From JARYLZ01 sp964388275 (GTDB lineage: Bacteria > Bacteroidota > Ignavibacteria > SZUA-365), in contig CAYLZD010000041.1 in assembly GCA_964388275.1 (NCBI GenBank), positions 1 through 30,975 of the forward strand: a stretch of 30,975 nucleotides of DNA. The letters run 5' to 3'. The position numbers were made by a program, and so were the translations under genes. Below the pieces are notes generated by a model, which saw only the letters and a list, made by a program, of their open reading frames with translations, had not been told where the DNA came from and searched no databases. Positions 1-7,991 of the stretch are shown piece after piece (position 1 is the stretch's first letter; each line of letters starts with the position of its first letter).

Positions 1-61
1 TGCAATATACAACAATTCTCCATAAAATGCAAACTATATAACGCTCTTGTTAGTAACTGTC

Positions 62-78
62 CGCCGGATTCACCGGCG
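62..78. terminator. GC-rich hairpin enclosing the NMO stop codon
   Basis: A perfect 6-bp inverted repeat (CGCCGG / CCGGCG) has a five-base loop that contains the minus-strand TGA stop at 70-72. No T-run follows on either strand, so it is at best a weak or stem-only terminator for the minus-strand operon. The bases to its left (1-61) are AT-rich and show no gene. Confidence 0.3.
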
Positions 79-1053
79 CAGATTTTCGAGACGGTCCAGA
101 GCGGCATAACATCCATTCATCAGCTTGTCCACGATGTCACGCGCGGGCGCGATCTCCTTCACCATACCGGCGCACTGCCCCGCTTCGAATTCGCCGTCTT
201 GCAGATTTCCTTCGAACATGCCATTGCGTTCGCGTTTTGAACCCAGGATCTCCAGAAGTTCTTCTCGCGAGGCTCCTCTTCTTTCAGCTTCCATAGCATG
301 CGCGGCGAAAGGAGTGCGCAACAGCCGCACCGGCGCTAGAGGGCGCAACGCGAGCACGGTTGCATTGTCACCGGCTTCGACCAGCATGTTCTTGAATAAT
401 TCGTGTGCGGATGATTCGACACTCGCAACGAACAGCGTTCCCACCTGAACCGCATCCGCGCCGAGCGCGAGGGCGGCCGCCATAGTCCGGCCGTCGGCGA
501 TGCCTCCGGCCGCGATAACCGGGATATGCACGGCATCGGCCACTTGAGGGACAAGGCACAAGGTGGTTGTTTCGTCCATTCCGTTGTGGCCTCCGGCTTC
601 GAATCCTTCGGCTACCACGGCGTCGCAGCCGGCATCGCCCGCTTTCACGGCCTGCTTGACCGATGAGACCACGTGAATCACCCGACACCCCGACGATTTG
701 AGCCGGTCGATGTGCTTGCCGGGATGTCCCGCGGAAGTGATGACGATTTTTATTCCCTCCTCGAGGGCGGCCGTGACCAGGTCTGCCGCATCTCCTCTGA
801 GCAGCGGTATGTTGACTCCGACAGGTGCGCGCGTAGCTGTGCGAGCTTTTCGAATGTGCTCCCGCAGGAGTTCGGGTTTCATCGATCCGGCGCCGATAAT
901 TCCGAGAGCGCCGGCCTCGGATACAGCGGCCGCGAGTTTCCAGCCCGACACCCATACCATGCCCGCCTGGATGATGGGACGACTTATGCCGAGCATTTCC
1001 GTCGCCCGCGTGCGCATCGATGGGCCCTCGCGTGCGGATGAGGCCGGAGTCAT
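70..1053 (-). CDS. NMO/FabK-like FMN-dependent oxidoreductase
   Basis: This is a 2-nitropropane dioxygenase/nitronate monooxygenase family TIM-barrel flavoprotein of 327 residues. The start of the fold is visible as 'RPIIQAGMVWVSGWKLAAAVSEAG' and 'LGIIGAGSM'. The family signature 'GFEAGGHNG' is followed by 'PVIAAGGIADGRTMAAALALGADAVQVGT', the FMN phosphate-binding segment. Family members oxidise nitronates or, in the FabK branch, reduce enoyl-ACP with NAD(P)H; sequence alone does not separate these here. The acpS gene two genes upstream makes a lipid role plausible but unproven. The ATG at 1053 overlaps the stop of the preceding lipoprotein gene (ATGA). The ATG at 1017 fits homologous N-termini better and has a GAGG eight bases upstream, so the true start may be 12 codons later. 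It appears to be the last gene of its operon. Confidence 0.88.
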   Translation of the reverse strand: MTPASSAREGPSMRTRATEMLGISRPIIQAGMVWVSGWKLAAAVSEAGALGIIGAGSMKPELLREHIRKARTATRAPVGVNIPLLRGDAADLVTAALEEGIKIVITSAGHPGKHIDRLKSSGCRVIHVVSSVKQAVKAGDAGCDAVVAEGFEAGGHNGMDETTTLCLVPQVADAVHIPVIAAGGIADGRTMAAALALGADAVQVGTLFVASVESSAHELFKNMLVEAGDNATVLALRPLAPVRLLRTPFAAHAMEAERRGASREELLEILGSKRERNGMFEGNLQDGEFEAGQCAGMVKEIAPARDIVDKLMNGCYAALDRLENLRR

Positions 1054-2522
1054 CGCGTATAGTCGAGCTGCACGATATTCAAACCGCCGTTGTTCGGTGT
1101 CGTTCCTTGGGAACGGAAATTCCGGAAGGCGAGTTTTCTCGCGTTCGCGGTCACGCTTCCGTAATTGAGACTGACGTCGGACGAGTTCATGAACAGGTCC
1201 CAGGAACTGACGCCCCAGGAATTGAGAGAGGCAACCGTCTCAGGGCCGTCGCTGTCGACTTTATCCGCCCTGAAGTCGGCAAGCACAATCATGAAGGTGT
1301 TCGCGCCGGCGCCCGTGGATGACGGAAGCGGTCCTGTGTTTTCGTTTATAACTTCCTTGCTTTTGAAGTCGTAATAGACCGGCGGATTTTGCTGATCGAT
1401 CACCTCAACCGTTATTCTGTCGCGTCCGTTGTACGAGGCCTGGTACGGTGTGTGAACAATAGTGAGCGCGTGCGCACCGGACAACGGAAGCGCGTCGCGG
1501 AATGCCTGCAGAACGGCGCTGCCTCCTGTTTTCGGCAGAATGCGCAGGCGTTCAAAGCGGGAATCCGACCTCCAAGATTGCCGGTAGATATGCATGTCGT
1601 GATATCCGGATGCGCTGACGGAGATTTCCAGGTCGAAGTTCGGATTGACCACGTCGGAGATCGTGACGTAACCCTGTGCATCTGAAGTGACGGGCGACGG
1701 TCCGCCCGTCTGCCTTTCGGCCAGATTCTTCTTCAACCGGCGAAATGTCACAATGGCGCCTTGCACCGGGGAATTGTCGAACATGCTGATGACGCGCAGA
1801 GTGAAAGCATACTCTTTCAGATTGACCGGATTCGGCAATACGGTCACGCTCGGCTGCCGACCGGTGAAAAAAGCGTGCACGGCGCTGAAGGATTCGGACC
1901 CCGCCAGCAGCTGCTGATGGTCGGCATCGTTGATCACCCGATTCTCGGCGCCGGCCAGCGTGCCCGCGCTGGGGTCGCCGTGCTGAGTAGCGTCATTGCC
2001 GTTGCTTCGAAGCGACAGGTACTTGCATGGTGACGGCGTCAGGACGCCGCCCGACGTCTGCGCTGGATCGAAAATGCCGCCGAGAAAGGCCACATGAGCC
2101 GTCACGGCGGTTCCGTTTTCCGAAACCAGGAAACGCTGTACCGCCTGGGCGCCTACCCCGTGCGCCACGATGTCGACCCGGTCCGCCCCGGTCTGCGAGC
2201 GCAGTGTTGCGACTGCGCTCTTCAGCTGCCGTGTCATCTCGGCGGCATCAACGCCGTCGATCGTCATCACATTTTCGAAATCGAACGCGTGCAGTTGTTC
2301 GGCGGCATATTCGTTGAGCCGGAACAGTTGCGCCATGGGAGCGAATGCGTCCGCCGCCTGCAGATAGCCGTGCACAAACACGACAGGTCGTATCGTGTCG
2401 TTGATGGTGCTGACGGGAGGCGTCGGGTCGTTGGTTCCTTCGTCTTTGGAACATCCCGACGAGGCGAGGAGAATAATCAGGGTTGTCGCCGCGGCTGCCA
2501 CCGCGCGTGTTGCTGCGGTCAT
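1050..2522 (-). CDS. Lipoprotein with alpha/beta-hydrolase (lipase-like) domain lacking the nucleophile Ser
   Basis: This 490-residue protein is probably exported and lipid-anchored: a hydrophobic segment ends in the lipobox 'LASSGC' with the lipidated Cys at 24. Residues about 46-222 resemble lipase/PGAP1-type alpha/beta hydrolases: 'PVVFVHGYLQAADAF' is the oxyanion-side strand, and 'RVDIVAHGVGAQAVQRF' is the nucleophile elbow. The elbow normally reads G/A-H-S-x-G, but residue 122 is Gly (codon GGG) in place of Ser. A likely catalytic-His position ('NADHQQLL', His202) remains. Residues about 230-335 look like a carboxypeptidase-regulatory-like beta domain ('VQGAIVTFRRL...SDAQGYVTISDV'), and the rest has no family I recognise. 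Its ATG overlaps the acpS stop and its stop overlaps the next start, so it is translationally coupled. Without the Ser it may bind rather than hydrolyse. Confidence 0.8.
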   Translation of the reverse strand: MTAATRAVAAAATTLIILLASSGCSKDEGTNDPTPPVSTINDTIRPVVFVHGYLQAADAFAPMAQLFRLNEYAAEQLHAFDFENVMTIDGVDAAEMTRQLKSAVATLRSQTGADRVDIVAHGVGAQAVQRFLVSENGTAVTAHVAFLGGIFDPAQTSGGVLTPSPCKYLSLRSNGNDATQHGDPSAGTLAGAENRVINDADHQQLLAGSESFSAVHAFFTGRQPSVTVLPNPVNLKEYAFTLRVISMFDNSPVQGAIVTFRRLKKNLAERQTGGPSPVTSDAQGYVTISDVVNPNFDLEISVSASGYHDMHIYRQSWRSDSRFERLRILPKTGGSAVLQAFRDALPLSGAHALTIVHTPYQASYNGRDRITVEVIDQQNPPVYYDFKSKEVINENTGPLPSSTGAGANTFMIVLADFRADKVDSDGPETVASLNSWGVSSWDLFMNSSDVSLNYGSVTANARKLAFRNFRSQGTTPNNGGLNIVQLDYTR

Positions 2523-2935
2523 GTCGTCTCCTTTTTTACGGCCGCTGTTTGTATCGCGCTTTTCCTTTCGATGACCACAACGGCGACCACGTGCGTCCGA
2601 GTATGCGCGAGTGAAAGATGGATGTCGGCGAAAGCCGTTAGTTCGGTTTCCAGACCCGTGATTTTAAGATGCGGCCGGCCGGCTGCATCGTTTACGACTG
2701 AAACGTCCTTCCAGCGGAAATTGCCGCGCCAGCCCGTGCCGAGAGCCTTTGAAAAGGCTTCCTTCGCCGCGAAGCGGGCGGCGTAGTGTTGAGAAGGCCT
2801 GTGCTTGCCCCGGCAGTAAGAGATCTCTTCATGCGAGAACAGTTTGGAGAGGAACGCTTCGCCGTAGCGGGCCACGGCGGACTCGATACGGGAGACTTCC
2901 TCCAGGTCTATTCCTATGCCGGCAATCGAGCTCAT
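2519..2935 (-). CDS. acpS: Holo-[acyl-carrier-protein] synthase
   Basis: AcpS transfers 4'-phosphopantetheine from CoA to the conserved Ser of acyl carrier protein, which activates it for fatty acid synthesis in the cytoplasm. Both family signatures are present: 'GIGIDLEEVSRIE' near the N-terminus, whose Asp binds magnesium, and 'FAAKEAFSKALGTG', which carries the conserved Glu and Lys. 'LSLAHTRTHVVAVVVIE' is the usual C-terminal strand pair. At 138 residues it is slightly longer than the usual 120-130 because of a basic tail. The start at 2935 is chosen because 'MSSIAGIGIDL' aligns with the family and overlaps the HAD stop by four bases (ATGA). The longer upstream reading frame lies inside the HAD gene and is not used. 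Confidence 0.95.
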   Translation of the reverse strand: MSSIAGIGIDLEEVSRIESAVARYGEAFLSKLFSHEEISYCRGKHRPSQHYAARFAAKEAFSKALGTGWRGNFRWKDVSVVNDAAGRPHLKITGLETELTAFADIHLSLAHTRTHVVAVVVIERKSAIQTAAVKKETT

Positions 2936-3621
2936 TCCCGCTTCGAATTCTCGTTCCGGATTATCTCGATCAGGCGTCTGATATCGGCGAGTTCGTGGTC
3001 GGCCTTGGATTGCTGCGTGCCGAACGTGTCTCCATAACGGGCGAACGCCGTAATCATGCCGATGTTCTTGGCGCCGAAAATATCGCGTTCCTCCCAGTCT
3101 CCCACCATCACTGCCTCCTCCGGCCTCACTCCGAGGAGCGAAAGGACTTTGAGAAAAGGTGCCGGATCCGGTTTTCGAACTCCCGTATCCTCGAAAGTGA
3201 CGACCGCGTCGAAGATGTGATGCAGATTCAGGTAGCACAAGCGGAGCCATGCCTCCAGCTGAGGCGCGTCCGAGACGACTCCGAGCTTCAGACCCATGCG
3301 CGCAAGCCGGAACAGCGTCAGATGCACATGTGGATATGGAACGAGCATCGCTTCCCTCGCGCGTCTGTACGCTATAATGCCCGCCGCGAGTATCTTGTGT
3401 TCCACTATACCTGTCAGGCGCTGAAGAAGCATATTGAAGACGCGCTGATATTCTATTCCCTGTTCGTCGTAGATGTCCGCTATCGTCCTGTCGATCTCAT
3501 CGAGGGGTCTTTCGAGTCCGGCGTCCACCATGGCGCGAATGCCCGCGTCCACCGCATTGCGCTTCATGCGCATGAAGTCGACGAGCGTGTTATCCAGGTC
3601 GAAAACCACGGCCTTGATCAC
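2932..3621 (-). CDS. HAD-superfamily hydrolase (phosphatase-like)
   Basis: This 229-residue haloacid dehalogenase-like protein has all four HAD motifs. Motif I is 'VVFDLDNTLVD', with the nucleophile and acid/base Asp pair; motif II is 'GVVSDA'; motif III is 'RKPDPAPF', with the Lys; and motif IV is 'VMVGDWEERDI'. The helical insert between motifs I and II makes it a subclass I cap enzyme, a group that hydrolyses small phosphorylated metabolites. The substrate cannot be read from the sequence. The start codon is GTG, overlapping the stop of the preceding small gene as GTGA, which supports this start. It lies between a conserved small protein and acpS in one transcript. Confidence 0.9.
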   Translation of the reverse strand: MIKAVVFDLDNTLVDFMRMKRNAVDAGIRAMVDAGLERPLDEIDRTIADIYDEQGIEYQRVFNMLLQRLTGIVEHKILAAGIIAYRRAREAMLVPYPHVHLTLFRLARMGLKLGVVSDAPQLEAWLRLCYLNLHHIFDAVVTFEDTGVRKPDPAPFLKVLSLLGVRPEEAVMVGDWEERDIFGAKNIGMITAFARYGDTFGTQQSKADHELADIRRLIEIIRNENSKRE

Positions 3622-3890
3622 TGGGCAGACCTGCTTTTCTCAAGATCGACCAGAGACCGGACCGCAGGTTTAAGGAAAACATCCTCCACGCCGATGTCTG
3701 CGAGCGCCCTTGCGATAGTCGAGCATTTGCGTTCAAGCGAAAAGCGCTTGTTGACTATCAACAGCCGCTGATCGCGGAGTATGCAAGCGCCGCCCAGAAA
3801 ATCGCCTCGTTCGAAGCGAACCGAATATCCGATATTCGAGCAAGCCTCCCTGAGTTCTTCGAGCAGCAGTTCCTGTTTTAGCGACGCCAT
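3618..3890 (-). CDS. Conserved small protein of unknown function
   Basis: This 90-residue soluble protein begins 'MASLKQELLLEELREACSNIGYSVRFERGDF' and ends in a 'KPAVRSLVDL' segment. It looks like a two-layer alpha/beta protein: 'GGACILRDQRLLIVNKRFSLERKCSTIARALADIG' reads as two strands followed by a helix. I recall similar short proteins in Chlorobi/Ignavibacteria genomes, but I know no function. The start at 3890 is preferred over an upstream in-frame ATG at 3965 because a GGAG lies a few bases before it and the extra N-terminus would run into the preceding gene. It is coupled to the HAD gene by a GTGA overlap. Confidence 0.75.
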   Translation of the reverse strand: MASLKQELLLEELREACSNIGYSVRFERGDFLGGACILRDQRLLIVNKRFSLERKCSTIARALADIGVEDVFLKPAVRSLVDLEKSRSAQ

Positions 3891-3909
3891 GAAGCTCCGT
3901 TTTGAAGTT

Positions 3910-4548
3910 CTACATTGGTCGAACAACGGCCGAAACTGTTCCGTCCTGTTCAGCGGTCCGGTCATGCCCGGCGGTCCTTCGCATCTTCAGCGGTTGAAGT
4001 ATAATGACCGCTACGGCCGTGAAGTACGAAATGAGCGCCATAACCGGCAGGCCTCCCAGGGCGCCGATGCGATGAGAGAGAGTCTCCCGCATGACGGCGC
4101 TGTGCTCCGCATAAGCCAGCGCCCCGCGTGCTTCGATGATCCATCTTGTTTCCGTCCAGAGCAGTATGAATTTCACATCCAGATACGCGGTAAACATCTC
4201 GACCGGAACGAAAATGAAGAAAAGCAGACTGGACATCAACAGCCAACCATTATCCTTGAAGCGCAGCGGAATGTTTCGAAGCGTGAGCGCCGCGGAGACG
4301 GCGGCTATGATGTAATTGACAAGCACAAAAATGGATGATGCATAGATGAGCTGGAACAGGGTCCGCTCCTGGTCCATCGTGATTTCGGGATGATATTCCA
4401 AAGTGCCGGTAATGAAGAATTCGTTGGCTATCACCGCGCGCAGCGTGATGCCGCCCAACCAGAAAATGGCTGAAAAAGTCAGAAGGAGCATCCAGAAGCG
4501 GGATGCCGCGGTGAATTCCCGATGAGTGTTGGCAGCTTCGTCCTTCAT
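3910..4548 (-). CDS. Four-helix integral membrane protein, unknown function
   Basis: This 212-residue protein has four clear hydrophobic segments: about residues 18-40 ('FWMLLLTFSAIFWLGGITL'), 66-90 ('LIYASSIFVLVNYIIAAVSAAL'), 102-122 ('WLLMSSLLFFIFVPVEMFTAYL') and 164-185 ('LPVMALISYFTAVAVIIL'). The N-terminus and the Arg-rich C-terminal tail are polar. I recognise no catalytic motif or named family. Its ATG starts four bases after the hslU stop, so it is very likely cotranscribed with the protease genes. That spacing alone does not imply a role in proteolysis. Confidence 0.75.
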   Translation of the reverse strand: MKDEAANTHREFTAASRFWMLLLTFSAIFWLGGITLRAVIANEFFITGTLEYHPEITMDQERTLFQLIYASSIFVLVNYIIAAVSAALTLRNIPLRFKDNGWLLMSSLLFFIFVPVEMFTAYLDVKFILLWTETRWIIEARGALAYAEHSAVMRETLSHRIGALGGLPVMALISYFTAVAVIILQPLKMRRTAGHDRTAEQDGTVSAVVRPM

Positions 4549-4551
4549 ATG

Positions 4552-5910
4552 CTAGAGTATGTATCTGCTGAGATTCTTATCCCTGGCGATGCCCGTAAGG
4601 CGTTGTTCAACAAGATCGCCGTCAATGACGGACTCGGTCTGCGCCGCGTCGTCCCGGGTGTGGAAGAGAATGTCCTCGAGCAGAGTTGTGAGGATGGTGT
4701 GCAACCGCCGCGCGCCGATGTTTTCCACGTTGTCGTTGACTTCGGCGGCGGTTTTGGCGATCGCCCTTATCGCGTCGTCCTTGAAAACGAGCCGTATCCC
4801 CTCGGTGTCCAGCAGGGCGGTGTACTGTTTGAGAAGCGCGTTCGCGGGAAGGGTCAGAATCTTGACGAAGTCTTCCTCGGTCAAGTTCTGGAGCTCGACC
4901 CGTATCGGGAAGCGCCCCTGCAATTCCGGGATCAGATCCGACGGCTTCGAAACATGAAAAGCGCCGGAGGCGATGAACAGGACGTGGTCGGTTTTGACCG
5001 GACCGTATTTTGTGTTGACCGTTGTGCCTTCGACGATCGGTAACAGGTCGCGCTGTACGCCTTCCCTGGATACGTCTATGCCGCCCGAAGCGCTTTTTCC
5101 GCCGGCGACCTTATCGATTTCATCCAGAAACACGATGCCAGATGTTTCAACCCTTTGTATGGCGGTTCTGGCGACCTGCTCGTTGTCCACGAGCTTCTGC
5201 GCTTCCTCCTGTCCGATAAGGACTCGAGCCTCCTTTATCGAGAGTTTCCGTGTCCTCGTTTTTCTCGGGAGCATGGAACTGAGCAGATTCTGGAAGTCGA
5301 TGCCCATGTCCTCGAAACCCATCGGTCCGAAAACCTGCATGGTCGGCGAGGCGGTCATGCTTATGTCGACCTCGATCATTCTATCGTCCAGGTTGCCCGC
5401 TCGAAGCTGTGCGCGCAACTTCTCGCGGGTGTCCGACTGCATGGCATCCTCGCTCTCGCCCGGTTTGCGGCCTGGAAAGATGATGTCCAGAAGCCGCTCT
5501 TCGGTGAGTTGCTCGGCTTTCTGCCGCACTTCCTCGGTTTTTTCCGCGCGGATCTGATTGACCGCGATTTCCACGAGATCGCGGACTATGGATTCGACAT
5601 CCCTTCCCACATAACCTACCTCGGTGTATTTCGTCGCTTCGACTTTCAGAAAAGGAGCCCCGGTCAGTCTGGCGAGACGGCGCGCGATCTCGGTTTTTCC
5701 CACGCCCGTGGGACCGATCAGTATGATGTTGTTGGGCATTATCTCGTCCCGGAGGGCGAGATCGACGTTTTGTCTGCGCCACCTGTTTCTCAGCGCGATG
5801 GCGACAGAGCGTTTCGCGTCATTTTGTCCGATGATGTATCTGTCCAATTCCTCGACTATGCGTCGAGGTGTCAGTTCGGCTTCGGAGGCATGTCGGGCTG
5901 GATTGTCCAT
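4552..5910 (-). CDS. hslU: ATP-dependent protease ATPase subunit HslU (ClpY)
   Basis: HslU is the AAA+ unfoldase ring that feeds proteins into the HslV peptidase in the cytoplasm. The 452-residue length is normal for the family. Visible features are 'TPRRIVEELDRYIIGQNDAKRSVAIALRNRWRR' at the N-terminus, Walker A 'GPTGVGKT' at 66-73, 'KVEATKYTEVGYVGRDVESIVRDL', the variable I domain at about 110-230, Walker B 'GIVFLDEIDK', sensor 'HVLFIASGAFHVSKPSDLIPELQGRFPIRVEL', and a C-terminal 'RYIL' tail of the kind that inserts into HslV to activate it. It follows hslV by nine bases. Confidence 0.97.
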   Translation of the reverse strand: MDNPARHASEAELTPRRIVEELDRYIIGQNDAKRSVAIALRNRWRRQNVDLALRDEIMPNNIILIGPTGVGKTEIARRLARLTGAPFLKVEATKYTEVGYVGRDVESIVRDLVEIAVNQIRAEKTEEVRQKAEQLTEERLLDIIFPGRKPGESEDAMQSDTREKLRAQLRAGNLDDRMIEVDISMTASPTMQVFGPMGFEDMGIDFQNLLSSMLPRKTRTRKLSIKEARVLIGQEEAQKLVDNEQVARTAIQRVETSGIVFLDEIDKVAGGKSASGGIDVSREGVQRDLLPIVEGTTVNTKYGPVKTDHVLFIASGAFHVSKPSDLIPELQGRFPIRVELQNLTEEDFVKILTLPANALLKQYTALLDTEGIRLVFKDDAIRAIAKTAAEVNDNVENIGARRLHTILTTLLEDILFHTRDDAAQTESVIDGDLVEQRLTGIARDKNLSRYIL

Positions 5911-5919
5911 GAAGGGATA

Positions 5920-6462
5920 TCAGAGCTCTTCTATGATAATGTGCGTGTTTGTGTAGATGCATATCTCTGCTGCGATCTTGAGAGCTTCCTCGACGATGTC
6001 GCGCGCGGGCAGAGCCGTGTGCATCAGCATGGCCCGGGCAGCCGCGAGCGCGTGGGTTCCTCCGGAACCGATTGCGATGATTTTGTCGTCAGGTTCTATC
6101 ACATCGCCGGTGCCGCTGATTATCAGCGCCTTGTCTTTGCTGAGAACGGCCAACAGAGCCTCGAGACGCCTCAGGTATTTGTCGTTTCGCCAGTCGCGCG
6201 CCAGTTCCACGGCCGCGCGTTCGAAGTTTCCTCTGTATTGTTCGAGCTTGTCCTCGAACTTCTCGGAAAGAGTCAGCGCGTCCGCCGCCGATCCCGCAAA
6301 ACCCGCGAGGACTGCGCCGTTCAACATTTTCCGGACTTTCCTCGCGTTGTGTTTCATCACAGTCTGGCCGACCGTAACCTGACCGTCGGCCCCGATGACG
6401 GCCTGGCCGTCCCGAATCACGCCGACCACGGTGGTGGAGCGCACTAACAGTTTACGATGCAT
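5920..6462 (-). CDS. hslV: ATP-dependent protease peptidase subunit HslV (ClpQ)
   Basis: HslV is the proteasome-beta-like threonine peptidase that partners HslU. Its 180 residues contain 'TTVVGVIRDGQAVIGADGQVTVGQTVMKHNARKVRKM', 'AGFAGSAADALTLSEKFEDKLEQY', 'IIAIGSGGTHALAAARAML' and 'ICIYTNTHIIIEEL', all typical. The catalytic Thr should be residue 10, so nine residues (MHRKLLVRS) precede it. Enzymes such as E. coli HslV have Met only. Either a short propeptide is removed or an internal start is used, but I see no better start codon. Similar N-terminal extensions occur in related phyla. It lies 18 bases downstream of rpoN. Confidence 0.97.
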   Translation of the reverse strand: MHRKLLVRSTTVVGVIRDGQAVIGADGQVTVGQTVMKHNARKVRKMLNGAVLAGFAGSAADALTLSEKFEDKLEQYRGNFERAAVELARDWRNDKYLRRLEALLAVLSKDKALIISGTGDVIEPDDKIIAIGSGGTHALAAARAMLMHTALPARDIVEEALKIAAEICIYTNTHIIIEEL

Positions 6463-6480
6463 TGACCCGTTCCAGGTTTC

Positions 6481-7986
6481 TCATATTTTAACCCGCAGTC
6501 TCGATACTGGAATTCCCAGCGCTTCCCTGTATTTCGCCACGGTGCGGCGCGCGATGTCGAAACCGCGTGTACGCAGCAATTTCATCAGCGCCTCGTCGCT
6601 AAGCGGCTTCTTGGGATCTTCGACCGAGATGATTTCCTTGAGTATGCTTTTCACTTCCGTATTCGACACTTCAACGCCGTCGGCGGTCGGAATTCCCTCG
6701 CTGAAGAAGTATCGCAATTCGAATACTCCCCATTCAGTCTGGGCGTATTTGCCGTTTACCACTCGGGATATTGTGGATATGTCCATGCCTATGACGTCGG
6801 CGATATCCCTGTATATCATCGGTTTCAGATGGCCCGGTCCATGGTCGAACCAGTCCCTCTGTTTTTCCACGATCGTATTCATCACTGCAAGCATGGTCTG
6901 CCGACGCTGAGAAATCGACTGAATGAACCACTTCGCCGAATCCATCTTGTCCTTTACGAATTTGCGCGCCTCCGTCGAGAGCCGTTTCTTCCTGTTTTGC
7001 AGCATCTCCCTGTAAGCCCGGCTGACGCGCAACGGGGGCACTCCCCTGTCATTCAGCGATATAATGTAATCATCCTTTTCCTTCTCCACGAAGAAATCCG
7101 GGATCACGTAATTCAAGGTGGCGCTGATCGTGCCCTCGCCGGGTTTCGGATTAAGATGTCGGATATATTCGAAGGCCTTTTTCATCAGCTCGTCGCCGAT
7201 GTGAAGATCCTGCCTTATCTTGTCGAAATGTTTTTTTACGAATTGATCGTAGCATTCGACGAGTATTCTTCTCGCTATTATTCGGGCGGTGCTGTGATTT
7301 TGCGATACGTCTATCTGGGCAAGAAGGCATTCGCGCAGATCGCGCGATCCGATTCCCGGAGGATCGAGGCGCTGGATCATGTACAGCACCTGCTCCGCTT
7401 CCTCCAAAGTGACGTCCAGGCCGTGCTCATGATTCACATCGAGCACCAGGTCGTCAAGCTTCCTTCTCAAATAGCCGTCCTCGTCGATGTTGCCGAGGAT
7501 TTCCTCGCCCAGTTTCACGAGTCGCTGGTCGATGTCCAGCATGTGCATCTGTTCGACCAGCAGATCGGTCATGCTTACCAGAGCCGGCGCAGGAAAATCC
7601 CGATCTTCATCGTCGTCATAACGGGTGCGCCCGCCGGGAATGTCGTTGTCCTCGATGAAGTCTTCCCAGGAGTACTCGTCATCCTGCCTGTCTTCACGTT
7701 CCTTCTCGGCGGAGACGGTTTCCTCCTCGGCGGCGGTGTCCTGCTCCTGGGTTTTATCTTCCTCCTTCTTCCGTTCCTGCTGCGCCAGCAACTCGGTCTC
7801 GGGTTCGATCTCGAGCTCGGTGTTCTCCTCTTCTTCGATCCCCTCTTCCAGAAGAGGATTGAGTTCCAACTCATCCTTGATTCTCTGTTCCAGGGTTTGA
7901 ATCGGCAACTGCAGGATTTTCAGATACTGCACCTGGGCGGGTGTCAGTTTCTGCTGTTGTCGTTGGGTCTGGGTCAGGTGAAGCAT
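6481..7986 (-). CDS. rpoN: RNA polymerase sigma-54 factor
   Basis: Sigma-54 directs RNA polymerase to -24/-12 promoters that need an AAA+ activator. The 501-residue protein has region I at the N-terminus ('QQQKLTPAQVQYLKILQLPIQTLEQRIKDELELNPLLEE', Gln/Leu-rich). A strongly acidic linker (region II, about residues 48-115, rich in Glu/Asp) follows, then the core-binding domain ('DEDGYLRRKLDDLV', 'RLDPPGIGSRDLRECLLAQI') and the helix-turn-helix region ('IADVIGMDISTISRVVNGKY'). The diagnostic RpoN box 'ARRTVAKYRE' sits near the C-terminus. I see no upstream activator gene in the window. It is the second gene of the minus-strand run, starting five bases after the DUF3109 gene. Confidence 0.97.
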   Translation of the reverse strand: MLHLTQTQRQQQKLTPAQVQYLKILQLPIQTLEQRIKDELELNPLLEEGIEEEENTELEIEPETELLAQQERKKEEDKTQEQDTAAEEETVSAEKEREDRQDDEYSWEDFIEDNDIPGGRTRYDDDEDRDFPAPALVSMTDLLVEQMHMLDIDQRLVKLGEEILGNIDEDGYLRRKLDDLVLDVNHEHGLDVTLEEAEQVLYMIQRLDPPGIGSRDLRECLLAQIDVSQNHSTARIIARRILVECYDQFVKKHFDKIRQDLHIGDELMKKAFEYIRHLNPKPGEGTISATLNYVIPDFFVEKEKDDYIISLNDRGVPPLRVSRAYREMLQNRKKRLSTEARKFVKDKMDSAKWFIQSISQRRQTMLAVMNTIVEKQRDWFDHGPGHLKPMIYRDIADVIGMDISTISRVVNGKYAQTEWGVFELRYFFSEGIPTADGVEVSNTEVKSILKEIISVEDPKKPLSDEALMKLLRTRGFDIARRTVAKYREALGIPVSRLRVKI

Positions 7987-7991
7987 GATCT

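Noticed and set aside
2749..3771. A 340-codon plus-strand open frame over acpS and the HAD gene
   Set aside because: The minus strand here encodes proteins with full catalytic motifs and coupled starts; the plus-strand product is unstructured-looking and Arg-rich.
5155..6447. A 430-codon plus-strand open frame across hslU and hslV
   Set aside because: It lies antisense to two unambiguous genes and has no recognisable domain.
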